DNA of 64,000 bases from Pontibacter ummariensis (GCF_900188175.1 NZ_FZOQ01000015.1:105125-169124), one strand, 5' to 3'. Shown: positions 25,761-36,063, numbered from the stretch's first letter. The notes: generated by a model from the letters alone, not told the origin. A program made the numbers and translations.

Positions 25761-28700
25761 TCATTTCGCCGCCTTAAAGTACAGCCTGAAAGTGGTTCCG
25801 CTCCCCTCCTCGCTCTCCACTTCTATTTTACCGCCGGAGTTATCCATCATGCGTTTCACAATGTAAAGCCCCATGCCGGTACCCTCTACTTCGGAATGGA
25901 AGCGCTTAAAGAGCGTGAACATCTTCGGAAGGTTGTCTTCACTGATCCCCGACCCGTTATCCTTCACTGTCAGCAACACGTGCCCGTCTATCTGTTCTGC
26001 TTTAATGTTTATTTCCGGCTGCCTTTCTGATGAGCGGTACTTAATGGCATTGCTGACCAGGTTGTAAAGAATGCTGTAAAGGTTCTTTCTGGAAAAGTTA
26101 ACCTGCTTGCCACCACTAAAATCCGTCCGTACCCTTGCCTTGGTCTGAGCCACAAGATCCCCGATGTTCACGGTTACATCATCAAACACCTCCTGCAAGT
26201 CGACCAACTCTGCCTCCCCGTCCACATCACGCTGCACGCGGGCTACGTCTGTCAGGTCTTTGATCACATTTTGAAAGCGCCGGATAGAGTTCTTCATCAT
26301 GTCGAAGACGGGCTGGGTTGGCTCTCCGACCAAAGGCGCCGATGACTCAATCTGCTCCTCCAGCAAGAGCAAGAGCCCCTCAATATTCGCGACCGGTGCC
26401 TTCAGGTCATGGGAGGCTGTATAAACAAAGGTGTCCAGATCCGCATTTACCTTTAGCAGGTGCTCGTTCGTGTCCTGCAGGCGCTGCTGTATGGCCTTCA
26501 GGTCCGACAGGTCTATAAAGGAGCCTAGCACGCGGTACGGCATTTTGTACTCGTTGTGCAGGATGTAAGCCCGGTTGGACACAAAAGCATAAGAACCGTC
26601 CTGCTTGACGATACGGTACTCCCCTGCCCACTGGTCTTTGCCCTGGTTAATGGCCTGGTTGATGCCTTGCCTGGTTTGCTCTCTGTCATCAGGATGCACC
26701 ATGTCGAACCAACCGTTCACACCTTCTCCCATCTCTTCGGGGCCATAGCCCAGGATGCCTTTCAGGTTCTCACTCCACCACACCTCGTTTGTCACCAGGT
26801 TCCAGTCCCACACCACATCATTGGTGGCCATCGATACCAGCCTGAACCTTTCCTCACTTACACCCAGTGCCTGCGTACGCTCCGCTACCCGTTTCTCCAG
26901 CTCATTGTTCAGCCTGATCAGGTCTTCCTCGGCCTTCTTGATCTCTTCATAGGCCTGCAGCACCTTCTCTTCGCTTACTTTCTTCTCGGTGATGTCGGCC
27001 ATCGTGACCGTGATACCGTCCCCCATTTTCACGGCGGCAATCTCGTACCAGCCTTTGTGGGCGTTGATTTCCAGTTGCTGCTCGATGTGCAGTTGCTGGC
27101 CTGTCTCGACCACCCCCACCAGTTTTCGGAACAGGCCGCTTTTCTTCAGGAAGGGCAGGTCAACCAGCACGCTCTTGTCCAAGATGTCGGCATTTGCCTT
27201 GCCGACCAGCTCCTCCCCTTTCCTGTTCAGCAGGCTCCAGGTAAAGTCCGTGATCTTTTGCTTTTCGTCGCGCACTGCCCGGAAAGCCATTATATTGTTC
27301 AGGGAGCTGTTGAGCACGCCCTGTACCACGTTGCTGAGTTCTTTCAGGGTAGTTACCTCCACAAAGCTCAGCACCACGCCGTCCTTGTTGCCGTCGTGCT
27401 TCAGGTAAGGGATAATGCGCATCAGGAAGAACCGGCCTTCTTCCGTCTCCACTTCCTGCTCTACCTCCACAGAGGTATTGTTCACCTTCTGGATGTCCTC
27501 CAGCAGGTGGGCATACTTCAGGTTATGCGACAGGTGGTGAATCGGGCGACCCAAGTCACTATCGATAATGTTGATCAACTCCTTGATGGAGGGGGTAAAC
27601 TTACGGATCACGAGGTGATGGTCCACAAAGAGCTGGCCGATGTTCGAGCTTCTGATATAGTTGTCCAGGTCCTCGTTCAGTTCCTGCAGTTCCTTTATCT
27701 TCAGTTGGTGCTCTGAGTTAACGGTATGAAGCTCCTCGTTGAGCGACTGCATCTCCTCGTTAGAGCTCTGTAGTTCCTCGTTTGAGGACATCAGCTCCTC
27801 GTTGCTGGACTGCAGTTCCTCATTAGAGCTACTTAAATCCTGCACTGTCAGATGCAAGCCTTCCCGCGCTTCTTTCAGCTCCTGCTCCAGCGCGGCAAGC
27901 TGCTGGTAATAGTCCGAGCCGGACAACATCGTCAGGTCCGATGCCTTTACAGGGTGGTTCATTTTGCCTAATTCCTGCAGCAGCACCAGGATTATCCGCG
28001 GCTGGTTCTTTTCCGGGGCAATAGGCCGAATGGTCACATGCACGTAGCGCTCTTTCTTCCCTTTCTGGATGGCAACCTGCCGTACTACTACCTTCTGGTT
28101 CTGCTTCAGCGCCTTCCGGATGCCCACACTCAGGGCAACGGACAGTTCCTCGGGCACCATCTTCAGCAAGTTAAAGTGCAGGCGCCTGTCCGGGAAATTC
28201 AGGAAGCGGCTGATGTCCCCGATCCCGTGCAGCAGCTGGTAGTTCTCGTCCACGTAAAGGCCGGTCACCTTAAAGTCCTCCGCCACCGCGTCCATAAAGG
28301 TATCGTTATAACGACTGAGAGGCGATCCCTTAAAGGCTGAGCTGCTTTCCGAAGCGGTAGCTGGCCTGTAGTCTGTAATACCATAATTCGGCTGTATGCC
28401 CCGGCTTTCCTTTACCTTGCGGTACAACTTCCACTTACGGTTTTCCTCCGAGAAAAAGGACTTCATGTCCGCAATGTGCTCACTAGGGCCTAGGAGCAGG
28501 TAACCGTACAGGTTTAGAGCATAGGGGAACAGGGAGAGCACTTTGTTCTGAAGACCTGCATTGAGGTAAATGAGCATGTTACGGCAGGTAATCAGGTCCA
28601 GCCGGCTAAAGGGAGGGTCTTTTTGCAGGTCGTGCTGGGCAAACACCACCAGCTTCCGGATCTCTTCGTTGATGATGTAGCGCCCGCCCCGCTGATGGAA

Positions 28701-29864
28701 AAAGCGCTGTAGCCTTTCCTCAGACACGTCTTTACTGATAGTTGCAGGGTATATGCCTTTTGAGGCCTGGGTGATGGCCCGCTTGTCGATGTCTGTCGCG
28801 AAGAGCTTTACGTTTGGCTCCCGCCCCAGTTGCTGAAAGCACTCTGTAAAGAGTATCGCAAGAGAGTACACTTCCTCCCCCGTGCTGCAGGCAGTCACCC
28901 ATACTTTCACTGGTTCACTGGCGGGTTTGGAAGAGACAATATTAGGAATCACCTCTTGCCTGAGCAGTTCGAATGCCTCCGGGTCGCGGAAGAACTTCGT
29001 CACGCCAATGAAGAACTCCTGCGAGATGTGGTTGATCTCGGCAGGGTTTTCGTGCAGGTAGTTCAAATAGCCACGCAGGCTTTTCAGCTTCAGGCTTTCC
29101 AGCCGTTTTTGGAGCCTGCGGTAAATGGTGGGCTCCTTGTAGTTCGAAAAGTCCATCTGCGTGTGGTGGCACACCACATCCAGAATTTCACGAATCACGG
29201 CACTGTCCTCACCGCCATTCGCATCTTCTGTTAAGGCGCGCACCAAAGGGACTTTCTGTGTATAGTCAATAATGGCCACTGGCATACGATCCGGCGACAG
29301 CACAAAGTCTCCCAGGCCTGCACTGATGGCACTGTGCGGCATGCCATTGAACTTGGCGGAACCGGGCTCCTGCACGACCACCATGCCGCCCGCCGCCTTT
29401 ATCGCCTTACCTCCTTTTGTGCCGTCCGTACCGGTTCCCGATAAGATCACCCCAATGGCGTAGCGCCCACGGTCTTTGGCCAGCGATTCAAAAAACACAT
29501 CGATGGCAAAGTTAGGCTCCCGGTCCCTGGTTTTGTCTACCAGGCGAAGCCGACCCTTCTTCAGTGTCAGCTGTTTGCCGCTGGGCAGCACATACACGCA
29601 GTTCGGCTTGGTGAGCATATTGTCCTCCGCCTCCTGCACCCGCATCTGGGTATGCTTGGTCAGCAGCTCCGCCATCAGGCTTTTGTGGTCGGGCGACAGG
29701 TGCTGAATAATGACAAAGGAAAAGCTGGAGTTGCTCGGGAAATGGTCGAACAGCTGGTGAATGGCCTGCAGCCCCCCGGCAGAGGCACCGATGCCCACCA
29801 GGTAATGGTCGGCTGCCTGCGCCGCTTCTTTCTTTTGGTCCACTAGTGTGTTTGGGTCACTCAT
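25761..29864 (-). CDS. CheB-CheR-PAS-histidine kinase fusion protein
   Basis: A 1,367-residue cytoplasmic signalling protein. Domain order: CheB methylesterase (about residues 20-200; triad Ser28 in GASAGG, His55, Asp147 in SGTGTDGT all present, but without the usual CheB receiver); CheR methyltransferase (about 215-480, with the SAM motif [10 protein letters not shown]); a coiled coil of repeated SSNEELQ-type heptads (about 655-720); PAS-type domains (about 720-830, 850-950, 985-1110); and a HisKA/HATPase kinase (His1152 in [10 protein letters not shown] box [10 protein letters not shown] boxes DNGSGI and GTGMGLYIV). There are no membrane helices. Such fusions are widespread orphan sensors. 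No CheA, CheY, receptor or response regulator is nearby. It follows the phytochrome gene after 39 bases and is likely cotranscribed with it. Confidence 0.92.
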   Translation of the reverse strand: MSDPNTLVDQKKEAAQAADHYLVGIGASAGGLQAIHQLFDHFPSNSSFSFVIIQHLSPDHKSLMAELLTKHTQMRVQEAEDNMLTKPNCVYVLPSGKQLTLKKGRLRLVDKTRDREPNFAIDVFFESLAKDRGRYAIGVILSGTGTDGTKGGKAIKAAGGMVVVQEPGSAKFNGMPHSAISAGLGDFVLSPDRMPVAIIDYTQKVPLVRALTEDANGGEDSAVIREILDVVCHHTQMDFSNYKEPTIYRRLQKRLESLKLKSLRGYLNYLHENPAEINHISQEFFIGVTKFFRDPEAFELLRQEVIPNIVSSKPASEPVKVWVTACSTGEEVYSLAILFTECFQQLGREPNVKLFATDIDKRAITQASKGIYPATISKDVSEERLQRFFHQRGGRYIINEEIRKLVVFAQHDLQKDPPFSRLDLITCRNMLIYLNAGLQNKVLSLFPYALNLYGYLLLGPSEHIADMKSFFSEENRKWKLYRKVKESRGIQPNYGITDYRPATASESSSAFKGSPLSRYNDTFMDAVAEDFKVTGLYVDENYQLLHGIGDISRFLNFPDRRLHFNLLKMVPEELSVALSVGIRKALKQNQKVVVRQVAIQKGKKERYVHVTIRPIAPEKNQPRIILVLLQELGKMNHPVKASDLTMLSGSDYYQQLAALEQELKEAREGLHLTVQDLSSSNEELQSSNEELMSSNEELQSSNEEMQSLNEELHTVNSEHQLKIKELQELNEDLDNYIRSSNIGQLFVDHHLVIRKFTPSIKELINIIDSDLGRPIHHLSHNLKYAHLLEDIQKVNNTSVEVEQEVETEEGRFFLMRIIPYLKHDGNKDGVVLSFVEVTTLKELSNVVQGVLNSSLNNIMAFRAVRDEKQKITDFTWSLLNRKGEELVGKANADILDKSVLVDLPFLKKSGLFRKLVGVVETGQQLHIEQQLEINAHKGWYEIAAVKMGDGITVTMADITEKKVSEEKVLQAYEEIKKAEEDLIRLNNELEKRVAERTQALGVSEERFRLVSMATNDVVWDWNLVTNEVWWSENLKGILGYGPEEMGEGVNGWFDMVHPDDREQTRQGINQAINQGKDQWAGEYRIVKQDGSYAFVSNRAYILHNEYKMPYRVLGSFIDLSDLKAIQQRLQDTNEHLLKVNADLDTFVYTASHDLKAPVANIEGLLLLLEEQIESSAPLVGEPTQPVFDMMKNSIRRFQNVIKDLTDVARVQRDVDGEAELVDLQEVFDDVTVNIGDLVAQTKARVRTDFSGGKQVNFSRKNLYSILYNLVSNAIKYRSSERQPEINIKAEQIDGHVLLTVKDNGSGISEDNLPKMFTLFKRFHSEVEGTGMGLYIVKRMMDNSGGKIEVESEEGSGTTFRLYFKAAK

Positions 29865-29903
29865 AGAAGCACTGACAGAGTGTGACTCTGGAGAGAAGAT
29901 GAA

Positions 29904-31460
29904 TTAATATCTTTCCTTTAAGATTTTTTCCAGCACAGCGTTGCGCAGTGTTTCCCCTGCTTCTACTTCCTCTTCCGACCAGGCCAGGGACGTGTGCTTT
30001 ACCGTTTCCTGGTAGGTGGCAAAGGAGTTGCGTGGATGATACGACTTCCCGTCCGGCTCCAGTTGGATCGCCTGGTTCGGGTTTCCTCCCCAGTTCACGG
30101 TTTGCAATACCTCTGGCCGGAAGCCAAGGATGTACTCTCCCTGCTCTGCGTTGAGCGGCAGTGCGATGAGCCCGCTCGCTACGTCCTTATAACCTTTGCT
30201 CTGCGGGTAATGTTTAGGCAGTTGATCGGTGACATACACCTTGTCTTTATGGTTGCGCCGCAGCCAGGACACCAGTTCTTTCATCTCCTGTTTCCCCGGC
30301 GTGTTTCCGCTTGTCTGTGAACTGCCCTCAAACAGCACCGCCGCCCCTGTCAGGTTCAACAATTCCTGCAGGTTAGTGGCTCCGTCCAGCAGCCCTTCGG
30401 CTAAGCCAGGGCTGGTGTAAAGCTGCTCAAGTAAGCGGCCGTGCAGGCCCCGCAACCTGGCCTGTAGTAAGATGGCCTGCTCCCGCTCTTTAGCCGCAAT
30501 CTGGGCCGACACAATGCCGGAAAGTAACTCCAGGGCAGAGCGCAGCTCATAGCTGGGGTTTTTGGCGGTTTTATGATGGCAGGAGATCAGGCCCCACAGG
30601 TTATCGTTGATGATGAGAGGCAGGGACATGGAGGCCACAATGTTCATGTTCGCCAGGTACTCTAAGTGCACGGGTGCCACACTGCGCAGGTTACTGTCGC
30701 CCAGGTCGGTGAAGCGCTGTGTCAGGGGATTCACGACCGGGATCAGGCGCACAGGCGTGTAGTCGCGTGTCGGGATAAGCCGGTACGGATTGGTGAAATA
30801 AAGGTCCCGCGCTTGTTTGGGAACGTCCGATGCCGGAAAACGCAGGTCCATGTAATCATCCATGTCTTTCTCTTTTGCCTGCGCAATTACTATACCGTTC
30901 CATTGCGGATCAAACTGGTACACCAGCACGCGGTCGAAACCCGTAAACTTTTTGATCTCGGCCGCCACCAGCTGCGCAATTTCCTGTGTGTTGGCCGTCT
31001 GCTTCAGCAGGGTGGTGATGTACTTGATGTGCTGATAAAGGGATATAAAAGACTCCTGCGTTCCGGGGGTGGTATTCTCCTCCAGTTCCAGTAACACATG
31101 CTCTTCCCGGGGATGCAGCAGGGCTGTAAACGCAACATCCTTTTCCGCTACCTTTATTACAAGGCTAAGCGGTATCTTATCCGGGCTATCCTGCTGCGCC
31201 ATCTTTGCCTGCAGGTCCTCGTACTGGCTGGCGGGCAGGTAAGAAGACAGGGGCTGCCCCAGCAGGTCATCTACTGAAATGGAGAGAAAAGACTCGACAT
31301 TGGCACTGGCCTGCCTGATGCGCAGCTCCGGTTTATCCAGTACCAGCAACATGCCATGCGGCTGTATCAGGTTAACAAGGTGAAGGGGAATGCTCCCGCA
31401 AAACTCTGAATCGTAGTTTTGGTCGATGGTTACGTTAACCATAGCCGCTGTATTTTCCAT
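29904..31460 (-). CDS. Bacteriophytochrome photosensory module without output domain
   Basis: A 518-residue protein with the order PAS (about residues 15-130), GAF (about 140-310) and PHY (about 320-515), which then ends. By alignment with Deinococcus BphP the key chromophore residues are all present at an almost constant offset: Cys21 (biliverdin attachment, C-x3-P in CGSIPLH), Tyr181, Phe208, Asp212 in PASDVP, His265, Tyr268 and His295. The PHY tongue has WGG (457-459) and PRNSF (476-480). It should therefore bind a bilin and photoconvert between red and far-red states. It lacks the histidine kinase found in most bacteriophytochromes, so it must signal in trans; the next genes on both sides include histidine kinases. 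It lies 39 bases upstream of the CheB-CheR-kinase gene. Confidence 0.92.
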   Translation of the reverse strand: MENTAAMVNVTIDQNYDSEFCGSIPLHLVNLIQPHGMLLVLDKPELRIRQASANVESFLSISVDDLLGQPLSSYLPASQYEDLQAKMAQQDSPDKIPLSLVIKVAEKDVAFTALLHPREEHVLLELEENTTPGTQESFISLYQHIKYITTLLKQTANTQEIAQLVAAEIKKFTGFDRVLVYQFDPQWNGIVIAQAKEKDMDDYMDLRFPASDVPKQARDLYFTNPYRLIPTRDYTPVRLIPVVNPLTQRFTDLGDSNLRSVAPVHLEYLANMNIVASMSLPLIINDNLWGLISCHHKTAKNPSYELRSALELLSGIVSAQIAAKEREQAILLQARLRGLHGRLLEQLYTSPGLAEGLLDGATNLQELLNLTGAAVLFEGSSQTSGNTPGKQEMKELVSWLRRNHKDKVYVTDQLPKHYPQSKGYKDVASGLIALPLNAEQGEYILGFRPEVLQTVNWGGNPNQAIQLEPDGKSYHPRNSFATYQETVKHTSLAWSEEEVEAGETLRNAVLEKILKERY

Positions 31461-31537
31461 AGTTGAGAGGTAATGATGCTCTGGTTGAGCAATTGCAAAA
31501 TCTATAAAAGTAAGAAGGGCGGCAACAGGCGCCCTTA

Positions 31538-31834
31538 CTACTGCGTCACTTGGTCGAAGAAGCGGACTTTCGTGCTGCCCGGCACCAGTTTCAGGCCTTT
31601 GGGCACACCTTCGTGGGCCTCCTTCATGTGATGTTTGTACCAGTCTTTATAGCTGCTATCATCCTCCCAATAGGTCATCACCCAGATCTCGTTCAGTTTA
31701 TCCTGTGGCGAGAGTACCTTCATGCCCAAAAAACCGGCAGCACTGTCCACCAAATGAGGCCTCTTCACAAAAGCTTCTTTTACCTCTGCCTCCATGCCGT
31801 TGGCGACCTCAAACACGCTTAACGCTACAAACAT
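31538..31834 (-). CDS. ABM-fold monooxygenase, IsdG-like
   Basis: A 98-residue protein of the antibiotic-biosynthesis-monooxygenase (dimeric alpha+beta barrel) superfamily. It resembles the IsdG/HmoB haem-degrading branch: the Trp of SYKDWYKHH (Trp65) and the His of KEAH (His74) line up with the catalytic Trp and His of IsdG, with one residue less between them. The third catalytic residue, an Asn near the N terminus, aligns with Ser6 and is therefore not conserved. It lies 77 bases upstream of the phytochrome gene on the same strand. Haem cleavage would provide a bilin chromophore, but quinone- or aldehyde-related roles are also known in the superfamily, so the activity is uncertain. Confidence 0.72.
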   Translation of the reverse strand: MFVALSVFEVANGMEAEVKEAFVKRPHLVDSAAGFLGMKVLSPQDKLNEIWVMTYWEDDSSYKDWYKHHMKEAHEGVPKGLKLVPGSTKVRFFDQVTQ

Positions 31835-31987
31835 TTCCTATCCTTAACAGATGTCACTATGTGTTTCATATTGCCATCCGCTAAGACAGCTTCCTGTAAA
31901 AGTAAGAATACCTTTGCCCCATTCAAAATTAAGCTTGCTATACCTTTAAGTAGGGGACAGGCCCGGAACAGAATCTCCCGGTGCTTC

Positions 31988-33616
31988 TTACAGCTTGAGG
32001 TATACTTTAAAGGTGGTCCCCTTGCCTATCTCACTCTCCACGGCAATGTGTCCGCCTACGTTGTCCACGATCCGTTTTACCATGTAAAGTCCAATGCCGG
32101 AGCCCTCCACGTGGTCGTGAAAGCGCTTGAACATGGAAAAAAGCTGTTCCTGCTGCTTTTGGCTCATGCCAAGCCCGTTATCCTGCACGTGGAGCACCAG
32201 CAGCCCCGCCTCCTCCTGGCAAAACAGGCGTACCACCGGGCGCCGCTCTGGCGCCCGGTACTTGATAGCGTTAGACACCAGGTTATAGATGATGCTGCGC
32301 AGGTTTTTCTCCGAAAAAGAGACAGCCGGGCATTCCGCTACCGCCACCTCTACCTGTGCTCCCGCCTCTTTCACCAGTTTCTCCAGGTCCAGCAGCACCT
32401 CCTCCACCACGGTCTGAACATGGACTAGGGTAGCCTCCTCGTTGTGACCTTTCTGTAACTTGGTCACCTCTGTCAGGTGCTCAATTGTTTTCCTGAAACG
32501 CTCCACGGAGCCCTGTATCATCCTCGTGATCTGCTGTATCCCTTCCTGTTGCAGGCTTTCCGCAGGAAGCTGGTGCAGCAGCTCCTGCACCAGTCCTTCA
32601 ATGTTGTAGATGGGTGCTTTGAGGTCGTGGGAAGCCGTGTAAATGAAATTATCGAGGTCGGCATTGGTATGTCGCAACTGCTTGTTTGCCCTGCCTAGGT
32701 CCTGGTTCGCCACCACTAGTTCCTGATTCATGCTGGCCAGTTGTTCGTTCGCTGAGGCCAAGGCCCGTGTCAGCAACTGCAGCTGCTCTTCCGACTGCTT
32801 ATGCTGGGTAATGTCGTTACAGGAACCAACAAAGCCGGCAAAGGAACCGTCACTTAAAAAACGGGGCACTCCTTCTGCCGCACACCAGCGGAAGGTTCCG
32901 TTAACGTGACAAATGCGGAAAGCAATGTGGTAGGCACTACGCGCATCAAAAGCCACCTTCAGTTTCAGTAATGCCCGCTCCCGGTCTTCTTCCGCTACAG
33001 ACATCTCCCAGCCCTTGCCCAGGTGCACTTCAAATGGCCTGCCCGTCCAGTCTACCCATGTTTGGTTCACATAGGTAATGGCCCCTGTGGTATCGGTTAG
33101 CCACAGGGCTACCGGTGAGGTATCGGCCAGGCCCTGCAGTAAAACTTCGTTCTGTTCCCCCTCTTGCTTCCTCAGCACCTGCTCCGTCACGTTCGTTACC
33201 TGGTGAATGATATAAAGCACTTCGCCCTTGTCTCCCAATACTGGGGTGTTCAGGGGTAACCAGTAACGCGTTTCAAAACCGCCACCCTGCGCCGCTGCCC
33301 TTGGCACATCATAATGTTGCAGGGGCATCTCATGAGGTTTTCCGGTAGAAAGCACCCGTAACAGCGAAGCTTTTAAATTTGTAACCGCGTTTGCCTCCGG
33401 AGCTTCCGGATTGTCTGGGAAAGCATCAAACACGTACTTCCCCAACAGCTCTTCCCGCACAGTAAGGGTTTCCCGTAAATAAGCATCACTTACAGCCTGG
33501 ATGACCAAATCCGGTGAGAGAATAAGGTACAGGGCAGGCAAGGATTCAAATATCTTTAACGCTGGAGCTGCGCTGCTGTGGGTGGCACTTGAAATTGAGG
33601 AGTACGGGTTATTCAT
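31988..33616 (-). CDS. PAS/PAS sensor histidine kinase
   Basis: A 542-residue soluble histidine kinase. The start is set at the ATG giving MNNPYSS, since the upstream open frame (57 more codons) has no domain-like content. A PAS domain (about residues 15-135, PAS_4-like: ESLPALYLILSPDLVI), a second PAS/PAC (about 145-265, with VGSCNDIT at its end), a coiled coil (about 270-315), then HisKA with His330 (TASHDLKAP), N box NLVSNAIKY, and G boxes DNGLGM and GSGIGLYMV. The kinase core is strikingly like that of the CheB-CheR fusion two genes downstream, so the two are probably paralogues. No response regulator is adjacent. It lies 153 bases upstream of the IsdG-like gene on the same strand. Confidence 0.9.
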   Translation of the reverse strand: MNNPYSSISSATHSSAAPALKIFESLPALYLILSPDLVIQAVSDAYLRETLTVREELLGKYVFDAFPDNPEAPEANAVTNLKASLLRVLSTGKPHEMPLQHYDVPRAAAQGGGFETRYWLPLNTPVLGDKGEVLYIIHQVTNVTEQVLRKQEGEQNEVLLQGLADTSPVALWLTDTTGAITYVNQTWVDWTGRPFEVHLGKGWEMSVAEEDRERALLKLKVAFDARSAYHIAFRICHVNGTFRWCAAEGVPRFLSDGSFAGFVGSCNDITQHKQSEEQLQLLTRALASANEQLASMNQELVVANQDLGRANKQLRHTNADLDNFIYTASHDLKAPIYNIEGLVQELLHQLPAESLQQEGIQQITRMIQGSVERFRKTIEHLTEVTKLQKGHNEEATLVHVQTVVEEVLLDLEKLVKEAGAQVEVAVAECPAVSFSEKNLRSIIYNLVSNAIKYRAPERRPVVRLFCQEEAGLLVLHVQDNGLGMSQKQQEQLFSMFKRFHDHVEGSGIGLYMVKRIVDNVGGHIAVESEIGKGTTFKVYLKL

Positions 33617-34000
33617 GGTAAAAAAATTGCTACAATCAACGCAAAGGGGCATCAGCCCCCTGCTCTGAAAAAGCACGAGGCCTTTGCGAGAAAGTCTCAG
33701 ACGCTCGTTTTGGGAACCCTGTAAGATACAAATAATTACGCCATCTGGCCAAGCAAGCCTTTGTTGCAGTGCCCTGTTTGTGTCCAAATCAGTTTCACTT
33801 TTATTGCCCTTCGACGAAGGGTAAGCTTAGCAGTTCCTGTCCGGCCAGGCGTTGTTCGGGCAAATGAGTGAGGGGCTATCATGAGCACTTTGAGAATCTC
33901 ATTCCTTTAAAAGGAGAAATAAAGCGGCTTTAAGCCGCTCCGCTTTTTACTCGCTCCAATTATTTGTAAGTTAAACACTCGAAACAAAACACAACAAAGC

Positions 34001-36001
34001 ATGAAGCATCCCTTCTTTCTGTTTGTTTTGCTGATGACATTCGGACAGTTTGCCGCATTAGCACAACAAAACTTTACCGTTCAGTCACCCGACGGTAAAA
34101 TCAAAGCAACAGTAGACCTAAAAGACAAGATTACGTACGCTGTTTTCCACGAAGACGACCAGGTCATTGCCCCCTCTCCTATCTCCCTGCAGCTGACGAA
34201 TGGAGAAACCCTGGGAGCAAAGCCACGCCTGAAGAACAGCAAGCGAAGCGCCGTGAACAAGACCATCCAGACGCCGATCTACAAACGATCTGAGATAAAG
34301 GACCACTACAACGAGCTGGTGCTGAATTTTAAAGACGATTACAGCGTCATCTTCAGGGCCTACAACGACGGTGTGGCGTATCGCTTCACCACCTCAAAGC
34401 GCAAGGACTTCAACGTGCAGCACGAGGAGGCAAACTTCAATTTCAACAAGGACTATACCGCCATTGTGCCCTACGTAAAGCAGGAGCGCAAAACCAGCAT
34501 TGAGGAGCAGTTCAACAACTCTTTTGAAAACACCTACACCCATGCCCCCCTGTCTCAGCTAAACCCGGAGCGCCTCGCTTTCCTGCCGCTTGCCGTGGAA
34601 GTGGCGAATGGTAAAAAGGTGGTGATCACGGAGGCCGACCTGGAGAGTTATCCTGGCATGTACCTGATCAACAGGAACGGGCAGCCATCGTTATCAGGCG
34701 TGTTTGCCGCTTACCCGAAAAGAGTAGAGCAAGGCGGGCACAACCAGTTGCAGCTCTTCGTGAAGGAAAGGGAGAATTACATCGCCAAGGCGAAAGGCAC
34801 GCAGGAGTTCCCATGGCGTGTGATGGTGATTGCCGAAGAGGACAAAGAACTGGCCGACAGCGACATGGTGTACAAGCTAGCGGACCCATCGCGGGTGAAG
34901 GATGTATCCTGGATTAAGCCGGGCAAAGTAGCCTGGGATTGGTGGAACGACTGGAACATCTCTGGTGTGGACTTCAGGGCTGGTATTAACAACGATACCT
35001 ACAAGCATTACATCGACTTTGCCGCCGAGAATAACATTGAGTATGTGATTTTGGATGAAGGCTGGGCCGTAAACCTGCAGGCCGACCTGATGCAGGTAGT
35101 GCCGGAGATAGACCTGAAAGAGCTAATTGCGTACGGCAAGCAGAAGAATGTGGGTATTATCCTGTGGGCTGGCTTCCATGCCTTTGACCGCGACATGGAG
35201 AATGTTTCCAGGCATTATGCCGACATGGGCGTGAAAGGCTTTAAAGTAGACTTTATGGACCGCGACGACCAGAAAGCCGTGGACTTTTACTACCGTGCTG
35301 CCGAAGTAGGGGCTAAGAACAAGCTACTCATCGATTTCCACGGCGCCTACAAGCCAACCGGCCTGCAAAGAACCTACCCGAACGTGATCAACTTCGAAGG
35401 CGTGCATGGCCTGGAGCAAATGAAGTGGTCCAGCCCGGATGTGGACCAGGTAACCTATGACGTAACCATGCCATTTATCCGGATGCTGGCCGGGCCGATC
35501 GATTACACCCAGGGGGCCATGCGCAATGCCACGCGCAGCAACTACCGCCCGGTTAACTCAGAACCGATGAGCCAGGGCACCCGCACCCGCCAGTTGGCAG
35601 AGTACGTGGTGTTTGAGTCGCCTATTAACATGCTGGCCGACAGCCCGACCAATTACAGAAAAGAACAGGAAAGCACTGATTTTATAGCGGCTGTACCGGA
35701 AACATGGGATAATACTGTCGCCTTGGACGGCAAGATCGGGGAGCATATCGCCGTTGCGCGCCGCAAAGGAAACGAGTGGTATGTAGGTGCCCTCACGAAC
35801 TGGGACCCACGCGAAATGGAACTGGACCTGTCTTTCCTGGGAGAGGGTAATTACAAAGCAGAGGTGTTTAGGGACGGCATAAATGCCGATAGAAAAGCGT
35901 CAGACTACAAGCACGAGGTAATTGACGTGCCGCAGGACAGAAAACTGAAGATTACCATGGCCCCAGGCGGCGGTTACGTAGCCCGCATTTACAAGCAATA
36001 A
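34001..36001 (+). CDS. Glycoside hydrolase family 97 alpha-glycosidase
   Basis: A 666-residue exported enzyme (signal peptide to about residue 22, ending ALAQ). GH97 layout: N-terminal beta-sandwich (about 23-290), catalytic (beta/alpha)8 barrel (about 300-560), C-terminal beta domain. Two subtypes exist: inverting alpha-glucosidases such as SusB and retaining alpha-galactosidase-type enzymes. KVDFMDRDDQ puts an Asp (Asp417) where the retaining enzymes have their nucleophile, and Glu466 (NFEGVHG) is a candidate acid/base, so retaining chemistry on alpha-galactosides or a related sugar is predicted. The WAGFHAF and YTQGAMRN segments are family-typical. There is no SusCD pair nearby, so this is not part of a classic utilisation locus. 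Confidence 0.9.
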   Translation: MKHPFFLFVLLMTFGQFAALAQQNFTVQSPDGKIKATVDLKDKITYAVFHEDDQVIAPSPISLQLTNGETLGAKPRLKNSKRSAVNKTIQTPIYKRSEIKDHYNELVLNFKDDYSVIFRAYNDGVAYRFTTSKRKDFNVQHEEANFNFNKDYTAIVPYVKQERKTSIEEQFNNSFENTYTHAPLSQLNPERLAFLPLAVEVANGKKVVITEADLESYPGMYLINRNGQPSLSGVFAAYPKRVEQGGHNQLQLFVKERENYIAKAKGTQEFPWRVMVIAEEDKELADSDMVYKLADPSRVKDVSWIKPGKVAWDWWNDWNISGVDFRAGINNDTYKHYIDFAAENNIEYVILDEGWAVNLQADLMQVVPEIDLKELIAYGKQKNVGIILWAGFHAFDRDMENVSRHYADMGVKGFKVDFMDRDDQKAVDFYYRAAEVGAKNKLLIDFHGAYKPTGLQRTYPNVINFEGVHGLEQMKWSSPDVDQVTYDVTMPFIRMLAGPIDYTQGAMRNATRSNYRPVNSEPMSQGTRTRQLAEYVVFESPINMLADSPTNYRKEQESTDFIAAVPETWDNTVALDGKIGEHIAVARRKGNEWYVGALTNWDPREMELDLSFLGEGNYKAEVFRDGINADRKASDYKHEVIDVPQDRKLKITMAPGGGYVARIYKQ

Positions 36002-36011
36002 GTAAAACCAA

Positions 36012-36063
36012 CTGACATAGAAAAGGGGCTTAAACAAGTGCTTAAGCCCCTTTTCTATGTCAG
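36012..36063. terminator. Terminator after GH97 gene
   Basis: A 22-bp perfect stem (36012-36033 and 36042-36063) with an 8-base loop; it can act in both directions, serving the GH97 gene and perhaps the convergent GAF gene. Confidence 0.88.

Noticed and set aside
26556..27716. Plus-strand 386-codon open frame opposite the CheB-CheR-kinase gene
   Set aside because: Long, but antisense to a gene with intact domains in that stretch; His-, Val- and Gln-rich composition is typical of a shadow frame.
33922..33938. AGCGGCTTTAAGCCGCT palindrome as a terminator
   Set aside because: Stem is short with no proper loop and it lies upstream, not downstream, of both flanking genes.
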